DNA of 64,000 nt from Propionibacterium sp. (lineage in GTDB: Bacteria; Actinomycetota; Actinomycetes; Propionibacteriales; Propionibacteriaceae). The notes under the pieces were generated by a model. The model was not told the DNA's origin. It did not search any database and saw nothing but the letters and a program-made list of their open reading frames with translations. Location of the stretch: the NCBI GenBank assembly GCA_012517405.1, contig JAAYVB010000043.1, forward strand, positions 124,001 through 188,000, given 5' to 3'. Each line of letters opens with the position of its first letter. Within the stretch, counting starts at the first letter, position 1. Positions 57,332-64,000 of the stretch are shown piece by piece. The position numbers and the translations under genes were made by a program.

Positions 57332-58660
57332 TCAGGACACCAGCCTGATCACGGGAGTGTCGCCCGACAGGTCCAGACTGAAGTAGCTGGTCCGGGTGGC
57401 GGTATAACCGTCGAACTTGCCGCGGCTGCCATCGTCCAACTGGCCCTCGCCGGCCGCGATCGTCTGGTACCGCAAGGCGAAGGTCTGCGTGTAGGCCTCC
57501 GCTGCGGTCCACCCGGTGGTCGGCACGGTGATCTGGGAGGCAGGATCGTCCGGCGACAGCGTCCAGGTGATGGTGCCGTCCACCGCATGCCCGTTGGAGA
57601 AGATCATCGCCCAGTTGCAGGTGCCCGGGGAGGCCTTCGCCGCCACGCAGCCGTTGAGGATCTCGCGGACCTGATCGACGACCTGCTCTTGCACCCCGTC
57701 GGCAACGATCAGTTCAGCGTCGATCGACGTCTGCCCGCCGGTGAAGATGTCAAAATCGGCCTGGCTGGGCGCGAACGAGAGCAGCGCGAGTTCGGAACTC
57801 GCGGTGTAGCTTCCTGGCAGGGCGCTCAGCGTTGTCGGCCCCGGGCCAACCGCGATGCCGTTGATCTGCACCGACTGGCCGTTGCCCAGGTTGATCTGGC
57901 CGAGGACGTCGGCCCCTTCCACTTTCCAAGTGCCGTCGATCTCCTTGACATCCCACTGAACGACTCGCGTCGTGCCGTTGATTTGGACGCTGGCCTGATG
58001 GCTGTAGCCGCCGCCCGACTTGCTGGACACGAAGTTCGGGTTGAAGGCGAAGGTGTTCGGGTTGTTCGCTATCGCCGCATCGGTCAGCAGCGGCTGGCCG
58101 TCGACAGCGATCGAACCCGGGTCGAGGTAACTGAGCGCCGCGGTTGCGTCGCCTGCTTGAAGCGCGGTCAGCAGGCCGTTCATCGCGGCCTGGCTGTCGC
58201 GCTCATCATTGCGTGAGGTGAACCAGTTGAAGAAGAGATAGCCCCCGATACCGAGGACCACTGCCACGATGACGATGACGGCGATCAGGCGGCGCCGCTT
58301 GAGTTTCTGGGGATCCTGCGGCCGGTAGGCACCCGCGAGCCGGCGCTGCTGCCCGGGACTGTAGCCAGTCGAGTCGGCCCGCGCAGGACCCTGCTGGCCG
58401 GGCTGCTGCGCAGCGTAGTAGTTGTAGCCCGGCTGTCCGGTCTGACCGAAGCCTGGTTGTGCGGCCGCCGGCTGGCTGGGCCCCTGCTGGGCGAAACGGG
58501 GTACATAGCCTGCAGGCTGATCGGCGGGGCCGTCGCTTCCCGAGATGCCTCGGCCATATCTCCTCGAGCTGTCCGGGTCGTAGCCGCCCGGGTTCTGACC
58601 GCTGTGGCCAAAGGTGCCGGACGGCTGGCCCCGGCCGGGATCGTTCGGCGGAGTGGTCAT
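57332..58660 (-). CDS. Membrane-anchored protein with disordered N-terminus, function unknown
   Basis: 442 residues from ATG 58660, with AGGAGG seven bases upstream. Residues ~1-120 are disordered and rich in Gly, Pro and Gln (GYNYYAAQQPGQQGP type); KLKRRR precedes one TM helix (~RLIAVIVIVAVVLGIGGYLFF); ~290 residues lie outside. The outer part resembles lipoprotein-like DUF4878/NTF2-type domains (SQAAMNGLLTALQAGDATAA) with two cysteines (LNGCVAAKASPGTC) that may form a disulfide. Short proline-rich cytoplasmic tails plus a TM and NTF2-like domain are common in actinobacterial cell-envelope proteins. No specific function can be assigned. Confidence 0.8.
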   Translation of the reverse strand: MTTPPNDPGRGQPSGTFGHSGQNPGGYDPDSSRRYGRGISGSDGPADQPAGYVPRFAQQGPSQPAAAQPGFGQTGQPGYNYYAAQQPGQQGPARADSTGYSPGQQRRLAGAYRPQDPQKLKRRRLIAVIVIVAVVLGIGGYLFFNWFTSRNDERDSQAAMNGLLTALQAGDATAALSYLDPGSIAVDGQPLLTDAAIANNPNTFAFNPNFVSSKSGGGYSHQASVQINGTTRVVQWDVKEIDGTWKVEGADVLGQINLGNGQSVQINGIAVGPGPTTLSALPGSYTASSELALLSFAPSQADFDIFTGGQTSIDAELIVADGVQEQVVDQVREILNGCVAAKASPGTCNWAMIFSNGHAVDGTITWTLSPDDPASQITVPTTGWTAAEAYTQTFALRYQTIAAGEGQLDDGSRGKFDGYTATRTSYFSLDLSGDTPVIRLVS

Positions 58661-58719
58661 CGTTGCGCCTCCTGTCGTTCGCAGCGAAAAGCTTAGTCCG
58701 GTGGGGGAACCCGGCCCGG

Positions 58720-59736
58720 CTAGGCGGGGGTCGCCACCCGTTGGGCGTGCCCGCGTCCGTTGGTCTTGCGATTGACCACCGTGGCCACCTCCGTTGCGAT
58801 CTTCCGGGCGTCGCCATCGACCTGGTGCCCGGCTTCCGAGGTGAGCCAACTCAGCTGCAGCTCGACGTGCTGGCCCCACTTGGCGGCGCGCTGTAACTCG
58901 TCGTCCACGGCTGTCGCCAGCTTCGTCTCGGTGCCGAAGCCGATCGCCCACGGCAGCAGGCGGCTGAACTCGGCGCCGGCAGTGACGACGGCGATCTCTT
59001 CGGGCTGCAGGTCGTGCAGCGCCGACTTGAGTTGCTCGGCGTGGGTCAAAGCCGTGACGCCAGCCGGCGTGTGCGAACTGCGGGCCCGCCCTTTCGACGC
59101 CAGTAGCACCCCGGCAGCGACGACACCCAGGCCGCCGATCACGCCGCGGAAGTCGTTGGTGGCGGCCCAGTCGATGAGCATGAAAGCGGTCGCCAGTAGT
59201 CCGAGCACCAGGACCAGCGCTCCGATCCACCCCCACCGGGAATGGCGGCTCTTGGCATCGGTGAGGAACCAGCCCTTCGCCCGGACCTCTTCGGACACGG
59301 CGGTTCGCGCCTGCTCAAGGGGTTTGGCCGGGTCTCGGGCGAGCTGGTTGAGCAGCACCGAGCCGTTCTCGAACGGCCGGGTGAGCAATGCGTGTTCGTA
59401 ACCGAGCAGCGTCGCATCGATCGGCTTGACCGTACGGTCGAGCTGCCAGGTGGACCGCCCGGAGGCTGTGGTCGTGGGCGTGATGGTGAGATAGCCGCGG
59501 GCAGCCAGGTCGAGCAGCGTCAACTTGAGGTCACGGTCGCTGACTTCGCCGTCGATGAGCGCGCCCAGCATGCCCGGACGCAGATCGGCCGGAGCATCGA
59601 GGCGCGACTCCGGCTCGAGAAGGCCGACTCGGATGGCGGCCTGAGCGTGTTCGGCAGGGGTGCGCTGGGCCAGCACGACAGCAACGGCCGCGGCCAGGGC
59701 CAGCAGGCCTGCAGCCAAGAAAACGAGCTCGAGCAC
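58720..59736 (-). CDS. DUF2207-like membrane protein
   Basis: 338 residues from GTG 59736, with AAGGAGGG upstream. TM1 at the N-terminus (LELVFLAAGLLALAAAVAVV), a soluble winged-helix-like segment RPGMLGALIDGEVSDRDLKL and TLLDLAARGYLTI that matches the C-terminal part of DUF2207 proteins, two more TM helices at about residues 165-225, then a soluble C-terminal domain. The large N-terminal extracytoplasmic domain of full DUF2207 proteins is missing, so this is a short form. Function unknown. TAGAGT at 59759-59764 on this strand is a possible -10. Confidence 0.78.
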   Translation of the reverse strand: MLELVFLAAGLLALAAAVAVVLAQRTPAEHAQAAIRVGLLEPESRLDAPADLRPGMLGALIDGEVSDRDLKLTLLDLAARGYLTITPTTTASGRSTWQLDRTVKPIDATLLGYEHALLTRPFENGSVLLNQLARDPAKPLEQARTAVSEEVRAKGWFLTDAKSRHSRWGWIGALVLVLGLLATAFMLIDWAATNDFRGVIGGLGVVAAGVLLASKGRARSSHTPAGVTALTHAEQLKSALHDLQPEEIAVVTAGAEFSRLLPWAIGFGTETKLATAVDDELQRAAKWGQHVELQLSWLTSEAGHQVDGDARKIATEVATVVNRKTNGRGHAQRVATPA

Positions 59737-59758
59737 CAGTGGACCCTCCTTGACGCCA

Positions 59759-59764
59759 ACTCTA
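59759..59764 (-). promoter_or_regulatory. Possible -10 box (TAGAGT) for the DUF2207-like gene
   Basis: On the minus strand TAGAGT lies 22 bases before the GTG at 59736, leaving room for a short leader with the AAGGAGGG ribosome site. Confidence 0.4.
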
Positions 59765-59833
59765 GTGGCCGGCTCACAGGTGGGTCCGGCCGCCACTCCG
59801 GAGCAGCTCCCGTTTGGCGGACCACCGGCCGGC

Positions 59834-59922
59834 CGTGCCTGGTCTTCTTCACTTGACGCCGAATCGAGCGAAAACCGCCATTTGGATCGATCCAACGCCC
59901 CAACTGAAGAAGATCAGGCACG
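59834..59922. repeat. 89-bp palindromic repeat, copy C
   Basis: Exactly the same length as copies A and B but more diverged. Terminal arms of 22 bases match as inverted repeats at 20 positions (outer sequence CGTGCCTGGTCTTCTTCA and its counterpart). The core TTGGATCGATCCAA is at 59882-59895. It lies in the 232-base divergent gap between the DUF2207-like gene and purC, about 35 bases upstream of the purC -10. Confidence 0.85.
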
Positions 59923-59956
59923 GTGAACGCGGAAGACCCATGCGGGAACGCGCCGC

Positions 59957-59962
59957 TAGGCT
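59957..59962 (+). promoter_or_regulatory. Predicted -10 box (TAGGCT) of leaderless purC
   Basis: TAGGCT, six bases, GTG 59969; identical hexamer and spacing to the phosphatase gene at 6050. Confidence 0.55.
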
Positions 59963-59968
59963 GGCGAT

Positions 59969-60841
59969 GTGAGCCAATACGGGAATCTCGGGTTGCCCCT
60001 CATCCATGCCGGCAAGGTGCGCGAACTCTATGCGTTGCCCGATCCAGGCCAGCTGCTGATGGTGGCCACCGACAACATCTCCGCATATGACTACGTGCTC
60101 GACACCACGATCCCGGACAAGGGCATCGTCTTGACTCAGCTCTCGCTGTGGTGGTTCGATCAACTCTCCGGTCTGATCGACAATCACCTGATCTCCGCCG
60201 ACGTCCCGCAGGAGGTCGCCGGGCGGGCGATGATCGTGGAGAGCCTCGACATGGTGCCGATCGAGGCGGTGGCCCGGGGCTACCTCACCGGCTCGGGCTG
60301 GCTGGAGTACCAGGCGAGCGGCATGGTCTGCGGGGTCCCGCTGCCGGCTGGACTGCATGACGGCTCACGCCTGGAGACGCCGATCTTCACCCCGGCCCGC
60401 AAGGCCGAGTTGGGCGAACACGACGAGAACATCTCCTACGAGACGATGTGTGCCGAGATCGGTGAGCAACTCGGCGCCCGGCTGCGGGATGCCACGCTGG
60501 CGATCTACGCCCGAGCAGAGCAGATCGCCCGCGAGCGGGGGATCATTCTGGCCGACACGAAACTGGAGTTCGGCCTGCGCGCCGATGGCACGCTGGTGCT
60601 CGGCGACGAGGTGCTGACGCCCGACTCGTCCCGCTTCTGGGATGCGCAGGAATGGTCGCGCGGCAAGCTGGCCAGCTTCGACAAGCAGTACCTGCGCGAT
60701 TGGCTGGTGCACGAATCGGGCTGGGACCGCACGACTGACACCCCGCCTCCCGCACTGCCCCCCGAAATCGTGGCGAAGACCCGTGAGCGCTATCTCACCG
60801 CTTTCCAGCGCTTGACGGGTCGCGAGCTCAAGCTCGGTTAG
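59969..60841 (+). CDS. purC: Phosphoribosylaminoimidazole-succinocarboxamide synthase
   Basis: 290 residues. SAICAR synthase, condensing CAIR with aspartate using ATP. GKVRELYAL at the N-terminus, ARGYLTGSGWLEYQ, ISYETMCAEIG and LADTKLEFGLRADG are the SAICAR signatures. The protein is of the longer fungal/actinobacterial type (about 290 rather than 237 residues). purS follows after 16 bases, with its own promoter-like hexamer. Confidence 0.96.
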   Translation: MSQYGNLGLPLIHAGKVRELYALPDPGQLLMVATDNISAYDYVLDTTIPDKGIVLTQLSLWWFDQLSGLIDNHLISADVPQEVAGRAMIVESLDMVPIEAVARGYLTGSGWLEYQASGMVCGVPLPAGLHDGSRLETPIFTPARKAELGEHDENISYETMCAEIGEQLGARLRDATLAIYARAEQIARERGIILADTKLEFGLRADGTLVLGDEVLTPDSSRFWDAQEWSRGKLASFDKQYLRDWLVHESGWDRTTDTPPPALPPEIVAKTRERYLTAFQRLTGRELKLG

Positions 60842-60845
60842 GCGA

Positions 60846-60851
60846 TAAGCT
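60846..60851 (+). promoter_or_regulatory. Predicted -10 box (TAAGCT) of leaderless purS
   Basis: TAAGCT, six bases, ATG 60858. It lies wholly within the 16-base gap after purC, so purS-purQ could be transcribed apart from purC. Same hexamer as for asd. Confidence 0.55.
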
Positions 60852-60857
60852 GCCGGT

Positions 60858-61099
60858 ATGACACGAGTAGTCGTCGACGTGATGCCCAAGCCCGAGATCC
60901 TCGATCCTCAGGGCAAGGCAGTGACCGGATCGCTCCAGCGCCTCGGCTATCAGGGCCTGACGGTGCGTCAGGGCAAACGCTTCGAGATCACCGTCGAGGG
61001 GGAGTTGACCGACGAGCGGATCGACCAGATCCGCGACGCCGCCGAGAAACTGCTCGCCAACACGGTCATCGAGAGCTTCGACGTGCGGGTGGAAGAGTC

Positions 61100-61103
<4 letters not shown>
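60858..61103 (+). CDS. purS: Phosphoribosylformylglycinamidine synthase subunit PurS
   Basis: 81 residues. The small bridging subunit of the three-part FGAM synthase (PurS-PurQ-PurL) found in Gram-positive bacteria. [19 protein letters not shown] and the C-terminal [12 protein letters not shown] are typical. Overlaps purQ by four bases (GTGA). Confidence 0.95.
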
Positions 61104-61774
<671 letters not shown>

Positions 61775-61796
61775 TCGGTACCGGGTCGCGGTTGCG

Positions 61797-61823
61797 CCGG
61801 CGACTCGCATGCGCAATCGCCGG
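61797..61823 (+). terminator. Hairpin between purQ and purL
   Basis: CCGGCGA at 61797-61803 pairs exactly with TCGCCGG at 61817-61823 around a 13-base loop. It lies 23 bases after purQ and ahead of the purL promoter; a weak terminator or attenuator. Confidence 0.4.
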
Positions 61824-61881
61824 GCAGTTGTTGCACATGGCCGCAACTCGATCACCGAGTGAGGAGCGTGGCGCGCTCGGC

Positions 61882-61887
61882 TAGCCT
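61882..61887 (+). promoter_or_regulatory. Predicted -10 box (TAGCCT) of leaderless purL
   Basis: TAGCCT, six bases, GTG 61894. No Shine-Dalgarno between. Confidence 0.55.
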
Positions 61888-61893
61888 TAGTAC

Positions 61894-64000
61894 GTGGTCG
61901 ACACCGTGCAGAATGCCCGTGAAACTCCGGACGCCGAGCAGCCGTGGGCAGCCCTCGGGCTCAAAGAAGATGAGTACCAGCGAATCCGCGAGCTGCTGGG
62001 ACGCCGGCCAACCGGCGCCGAACTGGCGATGTACTCCGTCATGTGGTCGGAGCACTGCAGCTACAAGTCCTCGAAGATTCATCTGAAGCGGTTCGCAGCA
62101 CTGCCGCAGACGACTCCGCGCGGTGCGCTGTTGGCCGGCATCGGAGATAACGCCGGTGCGGTGGACATCGGCCAGGGCTATGCGATCACCTTCAAGTCGG
62201 AGTCACATAACCATCCGTCGTTCGTCGAGCCCTACCAGGGGGCGGCCACCGGTGTGGGCGGCATCGTCCGCGACATCCTGGCGATGGGCGCCCGACCGAT
62301 CGCAGTCATGGACGGACTGCGGTTCGGCCCGCTGGAGGCCCCCGACACCGCCCGTGTGCTGCCCGGAGTCGTTGCCGGCGTCGGCGGCTACGGCAACTGT
62401 CTTGGACTGCCCAATATCGGCGGCGAGGTCTACTTCGACGCCACCTATGCGGACAATCCGCTGGTCAACGCGCTGTGCGTGGGCGTCATGCGGCATGAGG
62501 ACCTGAAGTTCGCCAAGGCGACCGGGGTTGGCAACAAGGTCATCCTCTACGGAGCGTCGACCGGCGCCGATGGTATTGGCGGCGCGTCGATCCTGGCCTC
62601 GGAGACCTTCGACGATTCCAAGCCGTCGAAGCGTCCGGCCGTGCAGGTGGGCGACCCCTTCATGGAGAAGCTGCTCATCGAATGCACCCTCGAATTGTTC
62701 TCCGCGGGCGTCGTCACGGCATTGCAGGACTTCGGTGCCGCGGGTATCTCGTGTGCGACCAGCGAGTTGGCTTCGGCCGGCGACGGCGGCATGCACTGTG
62801 AGCTCGATCTGGTGCCGCTGCGCGACTACACGATGAGCCCCGAAGAGATCTTGATGAGCGAGTCCCAGGAACGCATGATGGCGATCTGCGAGCCGGACGA
62901 CGTCGAACGGTTCATGGAGATCTGTGCGAAGTGGGATGTGCAGGCCACGGTGGTCGGCGAACTGATCGAGGGTAACCGGCTGTACATCGACTGGCATGGT
63001 CAGCGCATCGTCGACGTCGACCCCCGCACCGTCGCCCACGAGGGACCGACCTACGACCGCCCGCAGGGCCGCCCGGACTGGATCGACGCGCTGAACGCCG
63101 ACCACGACAACCATCTGCCGCGCTCCAGCGAGGGCCCCGAGTTGGCATCTCAGCTGCTCAGGCTGGTCGCGTCGCCGAATCTGTGCGATCGCAGCTGGGT
63201 GACCGATCAGTACGATCGCTTCGTGCGTGGCAACTCCGTGCTGTCTCAGCCCGATGATGCCGGCATGGTGCGCATCGACGAACTCACCAACCTGGGTATC
63301 GCACTGGCAACCGACGCCAACGGCCGGTACTGCCAGCTCAATCCCTATCTGGGTGCCCAGCTGGCATTGTCCGAGGCCTACCGCAATGTGGCGGTCTCGG
63401 GTGCGCAGCCGGTCGCGGTGACCGACTGCCTGAACTTCGGTTCGCCGGAAGACCCCGAAGTCATGTGGCAATTCGTGGAGGCCATCAAGGGGCTGGTGGA
63501 TGGCTGCCGGGCGCTCGGCGTGCCGGTGACCGGCGGCAACGTGAGCTTCTACAACCAGACCGGTGGACGCAATATCCTGCCTACCCCGCAGGTGGGCATG
63601 CTGGGCGTAATCGACGATGTGCGCCAGCGCATCCCGATGGGCTTCGCGAAGCCGGGGGACAGCGTCCTGCTGCTGGGTGAGACCAAGGAAGAACTTGGGG
63701 GTTCGGCCTGGTCGGAGACCATACACGGTCATCTCGGCGGCCTGCCGCCGTTCCCCAACCTGGACGCCGAGCAGGCGCTCGCCACAGTGATGATCAAGGC
63801 CGCCAAGCAGGAGTTGCTCAGCGGGGCCCATGACCTGTCGGAGGGCGGACTGGCGATTGCGCTCACTGAGTCCTGCCTGCGCCGCGGCTACGGTGCGACC
63901 GTGACGCTGCCCCAGGGCCTGGACGCCACCGCGATGCTGTTCAGCGAGACTCCGGCCCGCGCCCTGGTGTCGGTGCAGCGAGCCAAACTGGACGCATTCC
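61894..64000 (+). CDS. purL: Phosphoribosylformylglycinamidine synthase subunit PurL (3' truncated)
   Basis: The frame is open from GTG 61894 to the window edge, 702 codons of an expected ~750. Small-type PurL that converts FGAR to FGAM with ammonia from Pur[11 protein letters not shown] opens the protein; the catalytic segment is [12 protein letters not shown], followed by [52 protein letters not shown] and [15 protein letters not shown], the ATP and FGAR binding repeats of the family. The missing part is the C-terminal end of the second AIRS-like domain. Confidence 0.96.
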   Translation, partial: MVDTVQNARETPDAEQPWAALGLKEDEYQRIRELLGRRPTGAELAMYSVMWSEHCSYKSSKIHLKRFAALPQTTPRGALLAGIGDNAGAVDIGQGYAITFKSESHNHPSFVEPYQGAATGVGGIVRDILAMGARPIAVMDGLRFGPLEAPDTARVLPGVVAGVGGYGNCLGLPNIGGEVYFDATYADNPLVNALCVGVMRHEDLKFAKATGVGNKVILYGASTGADGIGGASILASETFDDSKPSKRPAVQVGDPFMEKLLIECTLELFSAGVVTALQDFGAAGISCATSELASAGDGGMHCELDLVPLRDYTMSPEEILMSESQERMMAICEPDDVERFMEICAKWDVQATVVGELIEGNRLYIDWHGQRIVDVDPRTVAHEGPTYDRPQGRPDWIDALNADHDNHLPRSSEGPELASQLLRLVASPNLCDRSWVTDQYDRFVRGNSVLSQPDDAGMVRIDELTNLGIALATDANGRYCQLNPYLGAQLALSEAYRNVAVSGAQPVAVTDCLNFGSPEDPEVMWQFVEAIKGLVDGCRALGVPVTGGNVSFYNQTGGRNILPTPQVGMLGVIDDVRQRIPMGFAKPGDSVLLLGETKEELGGSAWSETIHGHLGGLPPFPNLDAEQALATVMIKAAKQELLSGAHDLSEGGLAIALTESCLRRGYGATVTLPQGLDATAMLFSETPARALVSVQRAKLDAF

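Noticed and set aside
62203-63831. 542-codon minus-strand frame at the window end
   Set aside because: It lies opposite purL, which is open and motif-rich from 61894 to the edge.

Overview
The window is GC-rich, densely packed bacterial chromosome from an actinobacterium (Actinomycetota). It carries genes diagnostic of that phylum: two mycothiol genes (mycothione reductase mtr and mycothiol synthase mshD), a GlnR-type orphan OmpR regulator, a PknG-type soluble kinase, the ppk1-mutT1 pair, the mini ribosomal protein bS22 beside proC, and a CobA-like/HemD fusion. Many genes have a TANNNT hexamer six or seven bases before an ATG or GTG start, the arrangement expected of leaderless mRNAs, which are common in actinobacteria. 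The gene content would suit Propionibacteriaceae, but that is inference; the genus cannot be read from the sequence. I saw no rRNA, tRNA, CRISPR, prophage or transposase gene.

Layout. 1-4277: a truncated TIM-barrel isomerase, proline dehydrogenase, a CPBP protease, asd, proC and the bS22 mini-gene. 4391-10159: CobA-like/HemD fusion, histidine phosphatase, mtr, a GH3 lipoprotein and a glycerophosphodiesterase. 10280-13210: a MocR regulator divergent from a class III aminotransferase. 13296-22618 (minus strand): pstS-pstC-pstA-pstB behind a PHO box, and dtd-glnR-mshD-ppk1-mutT1 with overlapping junctions, so phosphate uptake, polyphosphate and nitrogen control lie side by side. 22697-27481: a leaderless small membrane protein, a nitrobindin-like protein, YgfZ, TypA and an LLM oxidoreductase.

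27542-40144 is the most unusual block: TelA-like protein, unknown protein, CbbX-like AAA ATPase, four-TM membrane protein, coiled-coil protein, PknG, PP2C phosphatase, vWA protein and FHA protein, all on one strand and mostly overlapping. Kinase, phosphatase and FHA protein share small four-cysteine zinc ribbons ending in a YCxxCG-type knuckle, so they look like parts of one phospho-signalling machine. The membrane protein has the four-TM, two-loop topology of GlnX, the membrane partner of PknG in mycobacteria, but no GlnH gene is present.

40198-42009 holds two copies of an 89-bp palindromic repeat around an AbiEi/DUF559-like gene. The second copy has run over the gene's 3' end, and the frame stays open far into the next gene, a YhhQ-type queuosine precursor transporter. 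A third copy lies at 59834. 42156-44700: purA and serB. 44725-54256 (minus strand): a probable nickel ABC importer and urease operon (nikA-nikB-nikC-nikDE-ureAB-ureC-ureF-ureG-ureD) with a GlnR-box-like site in front; ureE is missing and UreG has a histidine-rich tail. 54526-64000: purD and purB, two uncharacterised membrane-anchored proteins, then purC, purS, purQ and purL (cut by the window end). With purA this gives most of late purine synthesis, and purD, purC, purS and purL each have their own leaderless-type start.
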